Shown here in pieces: positions 47,296-57,470 of a DNA stretch of 64,000 bases. Source of the DNA: Tigriopus japonicus. Its lineage: Eukaryota > Arthropoda > Copepoda > Harpacticoida > Harpacticidae. The stretch spans positions 248,179-312,178 of the forward strand of contig JAAGOF010000128.1 of NCBI GenBank assembly GCA_010645155.1, in the 5' to 3' direction. How positions within the stretch are numbered: position 1 is the first letter of the stretch; every line of letters begins with the position of its first letter. The translations under genes and the position numbers were made by a program. Under the pieces are notes generated by a model that ran no database searches, was not told the origin of the DNA, and saw only the letters and a program-made list of their open reading frames with translations.

Positions 47296-48130
47296 CCACT
47301 TAGTTCAATTTTCACCTCAATGGAGCATTGTAATAGTAAATTTTGCCTTCTCAAACATATATACTGAAAAGAGGGTTGAATGAATGTGCTCACCCTCTCA
47401 TGATGAAACTAGACCAGAAGGGGGTTAGCTCATTAATTCTCTGAAGGATTTGCACTAAGCTCTGAGAGGGCATACTTTTTAACTTGGGGGTTTCATAGAG
47501 CCAAAAATTGGAATGTGTTGTCTAGTTGTCTACTCAATGTAAGCAAGGTCTCATTGGTTGAAGAAACTGATTACTAGGGCCCGGAAAAATATTTGCAAAC
47601 AAGCCGGATATATAGGAAATTTTTTTTTGACAAGGCCATTTGGTATTTTTGTCTGTGTGCAACCATTTTCCAAATTTGTTTCTGGTGAATTTGATGCATT
47701 TGGCCGTTTTTGGAGGCCTACTTGAATGTAATTGATTCAAAAATACAATTTTTAGTTTCATTAATAAATGGCGCAGTTTTTTGTGTATGACAGTAGTTTT
47801 GGTTGTGAATGTCAAATTTCAGGACAAAAACTATTTTGTAGAGGTTTTTGTATCTTGGGTTTATTTTAGGTAGGCCCTATTGAGCATTGGTGATTCATTT
47901 ATTTTCCTTAATTTTGTCTGAAATATTTTTTTTGACTCAAATATTCGAGAAAATATTTTTTTTCTTTGAAAAAGCCAAAATATTTAAAAGATCGAGGAAA
48001 ACGGATAAATATTTTTAAAATATTTTATATTAAAGAAAAATATTTCCGGGCCCTACTGATTGCTTTGATTTTACTGGAAATCCCAAATTTCATCACTAGC
48101 CTCCCACTTCAGGAATTTCAGTGCTTCTTG
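47296..48130. mobile_element. CAAGAAG-family MITE interrupted by a hAT-like element
   Basis: CTTCTCAAACATATATACTG, GAATGAATGTGCTC and AGGTCTCATT correspond to the family core, and the right end CCTCCCACTTCAGGAATTTC...GTGCTTCTTG closes it at 48130. Positions 47575-48055 are a later insertion. The left terminus is eroded. Confidence 0.65.
47575..48055. mobile_element. 481-bp hAT-like element (TAGGGCCCGG family), nested
   Basis: Ends TAGGGCCCGGAAAAATATTT and its inverse; duplications CTGATTAC (47567-47574) and CTGATTGC (48056-48063). On - it shares the KCIKFTRNKFGK and HTDK peptide stretch with the 7941-8496 copy, so the two derive from one parent with an ORF. Confidence 0.85.
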
Positions 48131-48381
48131 AAGTTTATTATTACACAAAGATGGAGAACTATATTGAAACCAGACCTAAAATTACCGATTGGAAAAATCT
48201 GAATAATGCATTGGTTGGCTTTGCTGGCCTGGCAAAGCTCATCCCTCTCACACACACTCCAAAAGAAAAGAACAAGGTTAAAGTGACAGTAAATGTGATT
48301 TCCTTTTGTTTTGGTAGAGACAAGCGCCTATAGAGACATGTGAAGTACTAACACGATTTTTAAGCTTTGCAGGCTGATCAG

Positions 48382-49168
48382 TAGAGCCCGGGAAAAAATG
48401 TTGGAAATACGTCCCAAAAAATGTCATTAAAATGTCAGGAAAAAGGGCAAAAAATTTTGAAATATAGGGTAAAAAGGGCAAAAAATGTTGAAAATTAGGG
48501 CAAAAAAGTCAACGAAATGTGTGAGAAATGGGACTAGATGCGCGGAGGACTTGAGAAGACTACAGACATCTGAAGGAAATAATGCCGTCAAAACTCTAGC
48601 TTAAAAAACGGGAGGTTGCGCTTCACATAGGGGGGTGTTTTTATAAGCTAGACGTCAAAAGAGTTTATGTTATAAGTCAGATAGCACATTCAGATCCTTT
48701 GAAAGGCACTAGATATTAAAATCTGAGTAAATAATGGCGACAGTGCCAACTTAAAACATACTTTACTCTTCACATAGCTATTTAGCCCACGTAAAATAAT
48801 CATGGAAAAAAAGATCACAAAGTTTCTGATTTGAACTTTTTCATAATTTTTTGACAAACAGAAACTTTAAGGGCACTTTTTTCCCCTTTCCAAAGATTTT
48901 AATTAGTTGCCATCGTAAAATGTGGAGTTGAACAATGAGAATTTTAGCGGGAAATTTTGGCGGGAAACTTCAAGCCTTCATTTGATTGATTGGTCCCTCA
49001 GAACCGGTTTTGGGATGACATTTTTGAGCAAAAAGTACAAAAAATGTTAAGAAAATGTTGAAATTTTCCAAAAAATGTCAAATAAAATTAAAATGTAATA
49101 TTCACGTAAAATTGGCAAAAAATGTAAAAAATTAATTTTAATGTAAAAAAATTTTTTCCCTAACCCTA
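48382..49168. mobile_element. 787-bp hAT-like element
   Basis: Ends TAGAGCCCGGGAAAAAATG and ...TTTTTTCCCTAACCCTA with an exact 8-bp duplication CTGATCAG (48374-48381, 49169-49176). Subterminal parts are rich in GGCAAAAAATGTTGAAA words. No transposase. Confidence 0.85.
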
Positions 49169-49176
49169 CTGATCAG

Positions 49177-50398
49177 GCTGCGCCCTAATCCTTTTAAGAA
49201 CTACCATGATCAAAGCTCTTCCAGTCTCTCCAAAACTTTAAACGCAAAATTACTCTTTACAAACAGAAATAATCCAAAGGTTTTGGTTTATTCGTCTTGC
49301 ATTTTATGCCAAATGCATTTATAAAACACTTTATTTGAGCTAGCATGGTTGATAGATTGACATGCAAAAAGGCTAAGCATTGCATTTTATAAGATTATGT
49401 TGAAGGGTAGTCACCACCACAGAAGCTCATGTGAAAGAAGCATTGTCAGAACACTAGCGACAGTGGTTTTATCATGAAGCTTTAAGAAAGCCAAACAAAC
49501 TGGGAAGTGCAAGAGAGAAAAATACAATAAAAAGGAGTTTTTTGACCACGGAAGGGCTTGAAGCCATCTTATTTTCTGATCCAATGACTGAATCCATCTT
49601 TGCTGGCATGTTCTGCGTAAATTGATTGAATGTTCGACTTTTGTTTTAACTTAAAATTCCTGATTGATGTTGACAACAACAACGGCAAACATTTGAAGTT
49701 TCAAAAAAGCCAAACAGCTTGACTGTGACAATGCTTTTTTCCCATGAGCTTCTTTAGTCACCACCTCTAAAACTGGAAACGCTAAAACCAGCTGGTGTCC
49801 TAGTGCTGATTTAGGGAACAATCCACCTCTCTATTGCGAGCGCACATGCCATGTTTACAAAAATTGGCTCGTCAGCTGTCCTTGTTTGAAGCTTGTCAAC
49901 AAATCTCAAATGCTGCTCCTTCTCATACACAACAATTGTCCCGTATTGAAATTGCTTGTATTGATCTAAAAAGTAACTTCCAGAGCTAAAAGTCTAAAAG
50001 TCTAAATCTAAAAAGTGTGTATGGTTGTAACATTTAAATCTGCTGGGAAGGGGTATGTCCTTTATTGTTTTATAGTTAATTTACATCCTTCATGGTGTTG
50101 ATATTGCTTGAAGCTAAAACTTAATACTAAACTCCCAATGTTGGGGAATACCTATTTACAACATTCCATTTCTTTTAGTCTAATTTCTACCCTAGCAACC
50201 TTAGTTCTTACTCTTCATTGTTAAGTAATTTCAACCAGACATTTTACATGTTAACTCCAACATGATTTTCATGCTTTAATGAATTTATAACCTATCCTAA
50301 TTTAAGGTCAATGTAGCAAATGTGCTACTTACTCAAAATGAAATTCGCATTTATTATCAAATGCTGTTTGCTCTTACTCAATAGTCCTCCAACCATAT
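49177..50398. other. TRPC intron 1, no features seen
   Basis: AT-rich; nothing supported. Confidence 0.35.
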
Positions 50399-50406
50399 GT
50401 AATCAC

Positions 50407-51288
50407 TAGAGGTGTCATTTTGGTGCAAATAAAAAGTGCAAAAAGTGCTACTAAAAGTGCAAAAAAAACAGGAAAAAACGCAAATAAAAAGTGCAAATAA
50501 AAATTTTTTTTAGTACATTCATTCACACGCATACTTACACTTACGATCTCACTCACACTTTCCCACTACACTAGAAGGAGGAGTTCCTCAAGGAGATTAT
50601 ATTCCCTCCGACGGTTGATTCCTTAAGCTACCTTCCCAAATCCAATCCCAAGTCTGAATGGAATTGATAATCTCGTCGTGCACAAAAACAGCTATTTTGA
50701 AGCCAAACACGCCTCTTATTTGTTTGTTGGACCTACTTTTGAGTGGCAACTCTGAAAACGTCGGATCTCGTAGAAAGATCTCCATGATGAGCTGAGAGAA
50801 ACACATGCAAATCCAAGGAGAGCTTTTTTTCTCCTCGTCACTCACTTTGAAGTTAAACCAATTACGATTTTGGTAGCGGCTCAAGTGCTGGACGATATCG
50901 ACAAAAAACACCTTCAAAAACCAGGTTCCAAAGCCATATGCAACGATAAGTTCGAGGAGGAAATTGTTGTTTTTCATTGCCTTTGCCAATCTGGTGGTAG
51001 CGATCACGAGAGATTTTTCTGGATCAAGAAAGAACTGATATTATGGTTTCTCTATGCTTGTGTTTGTGTTCGTATGTGAATGTTTGTAGATGTCAAGCAC
51101 AACAGAGAAATTCAAGAAAATTGAATCTCTGACTTCAGATTTAAAAAAAAATATGTTAAAAAAATAAGTTAAAAATGAGTATTTCAAGTACTTTTGGAAT
51201 TTTAGTCCAAAAATGGCAAAAAGTGCAAAAAGTGCAAATAAATTGTGAAAAGTGTAAAAAAACATTTTGCGTCAATGCGACATCTCTA
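50407..51288. mobile_element. 882-bp hAT-like element carrying a 136-codon ORF
   Basis: Ends TAGAGGTGTCA and, inverted, TAGAGATGTCG; exact 8-bp duplication GTAATCAC (50399-50406, 51289-51296). AAAAAGTGCAAATAAA subterminal repeats at both ends. The centre (50597-51007) is not repeat-like and is open on -. Confidence 0.85.
50597..51007 (-). CDS. Unassigned 136-codon open frame inside a hAT-like element
   Basis: Not recognised. The frame contains YGFGTWFLKVFFVDIVQHLS, WICMCFSQLIMEIFLRDP and an end rich in Trp (TWDWIWEGSL). It starts MIATTRLAKAMKNNN and is more coding-like than the surrounding subterminal repeats. It has no BED finger, DDE signature or hAT dimerisation motif that I can see, so it may be a transduced host fragment, a diverged transposase remnant or chance. 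Confidence 0.25.
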   Translation of the reverse strand: MIATTRLAKAMKNNNFLLELIVAYGFGTWFLKVFFVDIVQHLSRYQNRNWFNFKVSDEEKKSSPWICMCFSQLIMEIFLRDPTFSELPLKSRSNKQIRGVFGFKIAVFVHDEIINSIQTWDWIWEGSLRNQPSEGI

Positions 51289-51296
51289 GTAATCAC

Positions 51297-52270
51297 ATAA
51301 AGACAATGGTATCTCACACCAGGGCCTTCATTTTTTATTTATATTTTCTGGCAGGAGATTCCACATACCAAGTACTTGCAATTTTGTCCAAAACTTGTCT
51401 TCTTAAATTACATTGAAAAAGAATGGTTGCTCAATTGTTAGCCTCTCGTGAGTAAAAAACTTAAGTTAGAAGCCAACAAAATCGAAGCAACAGTTTGAAC
51501 AAAGGTCCTCCTTCCATATTGCAGTTATGGCTACAAAGAACATCGTGAAATTCATTTTCATGAAGAGCAAGGCTAGTTTCTTATCTAATCGTCTCTAGAT
51601 GGGTGTACCAATTTGCACAGAATAAAAGTTTATTGAAGTCCAAAACTTGTTTGTAAACTAATGACGAGACAGGAATGGGACATGGAGGAGCAAGCAATGT
51701 GACATTCTATTTTTTCATTTGTCTAGTTCCTATTCCATTTATTTTTTTGTGAAAACTAAGTTGATTCACAACAATATTGTTTGCAATTGTTCAGATTTAT
51801 TTTCTTCCTTCTCTTTGCTTTTGTTCCTTGCCCAATTCATGATGCTGATAATATATCGCATCATTATCCCACTCAGTCACAAGTTACAATGACATATTTC
51901 AAATATCAGTGCAACTAAACATGATAAAAAATCTTTTCCGAAACAAAACAGAACTAGCTTCAATTTGCTTGCATTATGTGTTGGTTGGTTTTATCTCTTA
52001 ACAGCCTTCATTAGATCCAATGATTGTTCATTATTGTTTAGTGATATGTACATATTTGTTTCTATGTTTATTTTTGTAACACATGACAGAATGTCTCTCT
52101 TAGTCTTTTTCCCCATTTGGAAGCCTTCATCAACCAATTTTAGTGAAATTTGTCAAAAATTGTCCTAATATTCCCCACAGCACACTCAATAAATGTGTGT
52201 ATGAACTGCATTTGTTTGAAGCCTTGTTTTGACTTTTCAAGCGCTCTCGCGCTGGCCCGAAATCAGCTAG
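51297..52270. other. TRPC intron 1, no features seen
   Basis: AT-rich; nothing supported. Confidence 0.35.
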
Positions 52271-52277
52271 GGCTACT

Positions 52278-53095
52278 CAAGGAGGACGGTATTAAGTGGA
52301 GTGGGATTGAGCGAGGGCGCATTACTGCGTTGGTGTGAATTTTCCTGCGTGATAGCTTGGAGTTAATGAAGAAATCCAATATAATTCGGATTAATGTCGT
52401 TTTATTGACAAAAATAATAAAACAAAAGTCCACAAGGATTCAATGAGCAATCATTTGATGCGCAATTGATGTCTCTCAAAGAATTCAAACTGTGTTGTTT
52501 CATTGTGTTAAGTCAAATATCTTCAAATTCTTAATCTACTGACTTGCTTTGTGATAGTGATTGTCCACCTTATGTTGAAAGCAACATGGTTTTTATCATT
52601 GGGGTTGTTTAAGGGCATTTTTCTCTTCGTAGAATGTTAAAAAAATCTTCTTTGTATCTTTTTTCAACATTTCAGTCTTCTTTTAGCTTTAGAACGCCAA
52701 TTAAGTGCTAAAAACAAGGACAGAGGAGAATTGTATCATTGTACAAAGAGAAAAATGCCCTTAAACAACCCCAATAATAAAAACCATGCTGCTTTCAACA
52801 TAAGGTGGACAATCACTATCACAAAGCAAGTCAGTAGATTAAGAGTTTGAAGATATTTGACTTAACACAATGAAACAACACAGTTTGAATTCTTTGAGAG
52901 ACATCAATTGGGCATCAAATGATTGCTCATTGAATCCTTGTGCACATTTGTTTTATGACTTATGTCAATAAAACAACATCAATCCGAATTATATTGGATT
53001 TCTTCATTAACTCCAGGCTATCACGCAGGAAAATTCACACCAACGCAGTAACGCGCCCTCGCTCGATCCCACTCCACGTAATACCGTCCTCCTTG
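52278..53095. mobile_element. 818-bp foldback element with arms of about 360 bp
   Basis: Left arm from CAAGGAGGACGGTATTA to about 52637; right arm about 52739 to 53095 is its near-exact reverse complement; about 100 bp of loop. 7-bp duplication GGCTACT at 52271-52277 and 53096-53102. No ORF. The CAAG...CTTG ends and 7-bp duplication resemble those of the CAAGAAG family. Confidence 0.88.
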
Positions 53096-53102
53096 GGCTA
53101 CT

Positions 53103-53513
53103 TTAACTTGCCAATAAGATACCCAATCAACACAACACAAAAAGGGAAAGTAAGCCATTTTCCACACTTTCTAAAGATGTCCAAGTTGTTGTTCTGTGAA
53201 AAATAATTATCTTCAAAAGATCTTGTATCACGGATCCTAAAAAACGAAAAGAGAGAATGGAATTGCTGGAAAGAGGTTTCCTTGATGCACAGACTCATCC
53301 AGACAAATGAGATTTGATAAGAAATTCGAAATAGGTAGTTCGTACAATAGATGTCAGTTGGGCAAGAAACATTACTTTCATTCCTCATGGAACAATTTCG
53401 AAAGCATTGAGACATGAAATTGGCCCTTGAACTAAATTTATTGTATTGTCTTTTTTTTCTTATTCAGTCGGACCACATGGCGATCCAAATAAATCCAATT
53501 CGGTCTCTTCCAG
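53103..53513. other. TRPC intron 1, 3' end
   Basis: Ordinary intron ending in the acceptor CTCTTCCAG at 53505-53513. Confidence 0.6.
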
Positions 53514-53718
53514 GTGTGAAGACTATGCCATCTCTTTGTTGGAACAATGTGAGAACTTGGAAGAAGTGGAGACGTTTCTCCAAACTAAGACACATGATGG
53601 AATCACTCATAAAGATGCCAACTACATCATGGCCATTCTGGATTCTCGAAAGAAATTCGTCGCCCATGAGCGCTTTCAATATGTTTTGCTCAAGAAATTC
53701 GGGGAGACCGAATTCAAG
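53514..53718 (+). CDS. TRPC-type channel, coding exon 2 (TRP_2 linker)
   Basis: 205 nt between acceptor CTCTTCCAG and donor AAG|GTAAGA. It enters in phase 2, completing an Arg codon from exon 1, and leaves in phase 0, so the join is exact. It encodes CEDYAISLLEQCENLEEVET and KKFVAHERFQYVLLKKF, equivalent to the TRPC segments FA..LLDQTR...ELE and KEFVAQPNCQQLLATLW. The 12.4-kb intron before it has no other exon of suitable phase and homology that I could find. Confidence 0.85.
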
Positions 53719-56700
53719 GTAAGAATACCCACCTGACTCAAATTCCTTCACAAAAGGACACTATTTTAAGTTGAGCGGAATTGAGTTATTGCCTGGGCCC
53801 TATTTTTCAAGGACGTGGACATTCTTGAGATTGGCTCTGCTTGTTCCTTCTTTGGTGACGCTTGCTCCCATTTTTTAAGAGAGTTTGGCACAGCTTTTGA
53901 AGCGTCAAGGAGGTGGAACACATGGGTATTTCTTTTTCTCGCTCTCAAGTTTTGAGAACCACCAAAAAATGTTGGACAATATGAGTTTGAGGGTTCCAGA
54001 AAGCGGGCGGTCATCTTGGAATTTCAGTCTGTATGGGGTAAAATGCATATTTTTGTCTTTTGATATGAGTTTGGAATGAAACATTCCAAAACTGAGGTCA
54101 GAATATGAGCTACTTGGACATTGTGTTTAGATTTCGAGCTTCACAATACTTCTAATTCTTCGATGTTATCGGAGCAATGATAAACGTGTTTTTTTTTTTT
54201 TTCAAAGTCGAATTTTAGTTTCAATCCTAATAAGTATTGTTTATTACGGGTTCTTGTAATTACTTCAGAAATGAAATGACACTGCGAACTTCAGTTAAGA
54301 GGCAGAAACCTTTACTCTAATTCAGTGAGCAAAAACAAAATTGCTCAGTCATCCCATGACCTTTTTTTGGTGGAATGAAGTACTAAGACAAATGTTCTCT
54401 ACCTTTTTCCCTCCCAAGAGAAGTGTAAATAAAGGAAGAAGGCCCTTCATTTCATTGTTTGGCAGCCAAGGCTCAATGCCTTGAAAGATTTATTATACAT
54501 GTGGGAACTCTTAGTAGGAAATTTGTTCCTTGTTTGTCTAGTCTTGAGGAGATTTAAAATGATCTAAAACTCTACGTTTGCAGTAGGCAGTCTATTTCTG
54601 ACAAGTGGGGCCTAGAACCATCAGAACTTTTGGCCAATAAGTAAATTTTAAATCTTAAAATGCTAGAATGACTCAGATTATCAGTCGTTGAAAATGAACT
54701 CTCGGATCATAAGGCGCGTTTCAAATATCTTATTATTATGGTATTTTTCTTACGCGCGTATCAAATATATATAGCCCAAGTGTGTACTGAAGTCAAGAAA
54801 CGTTAATCTGATTTGATTTTGGTAAATTCTAAATTTTCTCCTTTTAACCTGTGACCTAAAATCGTTTCAAATGCATTAAACTATGGACATTCTTAAATAG
54901 TAACAAATATGTACAATGTTCTCCTTTGATGCAACGGGGTGTACTGAATATCATTAAATTTCAACGTCTCGAATCCGAGAAAACTTTTGAATTGGAATGT
55001 GGGATGATCAAAAAGAATATTTAGACATCCTTGGAAGGGATGTAATGTTTAAAAGTAGAGATAAGAATAGGAGACGAGGCCAACCCTCAAAAGGCCCTTG
55101 GGCCATGTGTTTTTGCTGAAATATTTTGATCCATTCAGTGTTGTAATGTAAGAGAATTTGACTGACATCCTTCGCTTAAGATGGGAAATGTACTTTGATG
55201 CTGACAGTTTTGTTCATTTTATTCGCAAAAACTTTCCTAACCCAAGCAGGGGTTCACATAATCTCTTCCAAATGCATTTCATAGTTCAATATTAAATCAA
55301 GCCAAGCCACTAATAGCTTAAAATTAGGTCAATGGCTCGAGAACACCAAAGTCAAAGAATGCTCTTAACAAATTAATTTCAATTCATTTTCAAAAACAGG
55401 ATTGTAGGAACTGATGTACACCTTCAATGAAATTAAAAGGCCATATTGGTCAAGAAGCTCGAAATAAATTCATTAATCAACAATTACATGTGATGGAAAA
55501 ATTTTTTTAAGTTCCCACTTGATACTGTCAAAAATATGCTTTTGTTGTCATTGCTCCAAACCTTTTACTAGTTTGGACTGAAATTGTTTGGGTACCATTA
55601 GAACTGCCTATTCACCCAAAGTCCAAAAATGGTATTTAATAAGCTGATAGATGCCCGCATCCGGATATTGGTTGAACTTAGGCCTGCAACAGCTCGCTCT
55701 CAGCCAAACTAAACGGAGATTCATGAATCTTTGGAAAAATAGATGGCGCTACAGCACGCCCAATGTTTACGTTTTCTTAAAAACAGACAAGGCTAAGGTT
55801 AGTCGACATTGCCCATCTTTCATTACAGGCTTTAGGGCGAGTATATCTTTTAGGCCTGTTCGTCTGAAGGTCAGTTGTTGAGGCCATTTGGAAGTAAAGT
55901 AGAAGCATACTGGAAACATAGTACTACCAAGAAGGAAACATACTCTATCAATTTTTGCTACATAAATTCTACACACCTCATGCACTGATCATATATTCAA
56001 GCAAGGTTATTTCCACTCCGTTTTAATATGCTTCACCTTCACTTGTACTTTACTTCCAAACTACATCAACAACCGACCTTTATTTGAGTTTGATATACTT
56101 GAGCTTTTTGAATTACTGTAGGTGCGTTAGCATGCAGCTTTATCTTGACTAACTTTATAATACTCAAGCTATTTGAATTAGAATAGTTAACATCCGACCT
56201 ATTTGGTACGTCTTAAATGGGATATTTTGGATTTTTCAGAAATACTTTTCAGGCTGTTTCGGGTCAAACTCCGACATGTGACAATTAGATGATTGTTCCA
56301 GACAACTTCTCTTGAAAATTGACGTTCATTGTAAGCCAAACCATTTCGAAAGGTTTTCATTGCTTGCCGAGAGGAAAGTTAATTTGTCAAAGAAGACAAG
56401 TTAGGCGGGCACAAAAGACCGACAAATAAGGTAGGAGGTCTGCAAACCTACACATAAAGAAGAAGATTCAGTACTCGACGTTTTGCAAAACATTTTTTTA
56501 CTTCTACAGTTTCTGACCTTTATACATTCGAAATTTTCAAGGCAAATACTAAGACACTGAGACGCAGCAAAAGACTTGAGAGTATAATAGGTTTTCCATG
56601 AAACTGACATAGGAACAATATGTAATTTAAAATTTAGAGCATTTATCACACCGAACTTTAGAATTGATAGAAAAGAATGGAGATGTCGTACCTATTTTTT

Positions 56701-57262
56701 TAGTGCAAATGTGTACCTGAAAACTGGGAAACACTTAAAAAGACAACGTGGAATCCTATTATGACGTGGATGAGTGCCACTCCTGATTAACCAATATTCC
56801 AACCTTTAAGTTTATGTTTATTTTCGTCATTAAAATTCTTTATCATGAAAACCCTTACAGTTCGGCCAATGTTGTTGTTAAAATACCTGTCGAATTTAAA
56901 TTGCTCGTGTACAAAAAAAGTGATTTGCTTGGAAAGTTTGACTTGACATGAGATGTTGGTCGAACATTCGACACAAGATGTGCGTTAAAAAGTGCATTGT
57001 AATTAAACCATTAGCGAGGTTTGTTCGCTTAATTATTACATTGGGTTGCAATTAAAAGGTAGACTGGGCTTGTAACTCATTAAAATGCACAATGTTGGGA
57101 TTCATATTGAAAATCGAAATGATGATCTATCTACAGCATGGGAGATAAATATGGGAACCCAGTAACTTTTGAATTAAACAACCATGGTAGAATGAAAAAG
57201 TCTTTGATTTTTTCACACGGACTGTGTTATCAATTAATACAACTCTTTCATTACAATCACAT
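53719..57262. other. TRPC intron 2, 5' part
   Basis: AT-rich intronic DNA without a supported gene or bounded repeat. Confidence 0.4.
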
Positions 57263-57470
57263 TCAAAATGGCTGCCTGTCAAATTCCTGGATCAAATCTG
57301 ACTTCCAGGCAGAAAAACTTAAATGGGCCTTATTGAATACCCTGGTCTCAAACATGGATTGCACAGAGAACTCCATTGGGTTAAGGTCGGGGATGCTTGA
57401 AGCCCACACACCCTTGTCCCGAAATGCAGCTAAAACTTCAGGACATGTTTCATTGAGGGGGACCACTCAC
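57263..57470 (-). pseudogene. Mariner/Tc1-like transposase fragment
   Basis: On - the frame reads CPEVLAAFRDKGVWASSIPD and then LNPMEFSVQSMFETRVFNKA, the conserved block around the third catalytic acidic residue (usually SPDLNPMDFS.W...E..). The catalytic Asp is Glu here. A partial duplicate of the same stretch lies at about 57680-57720. No termini found. Confidence 0.7.
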
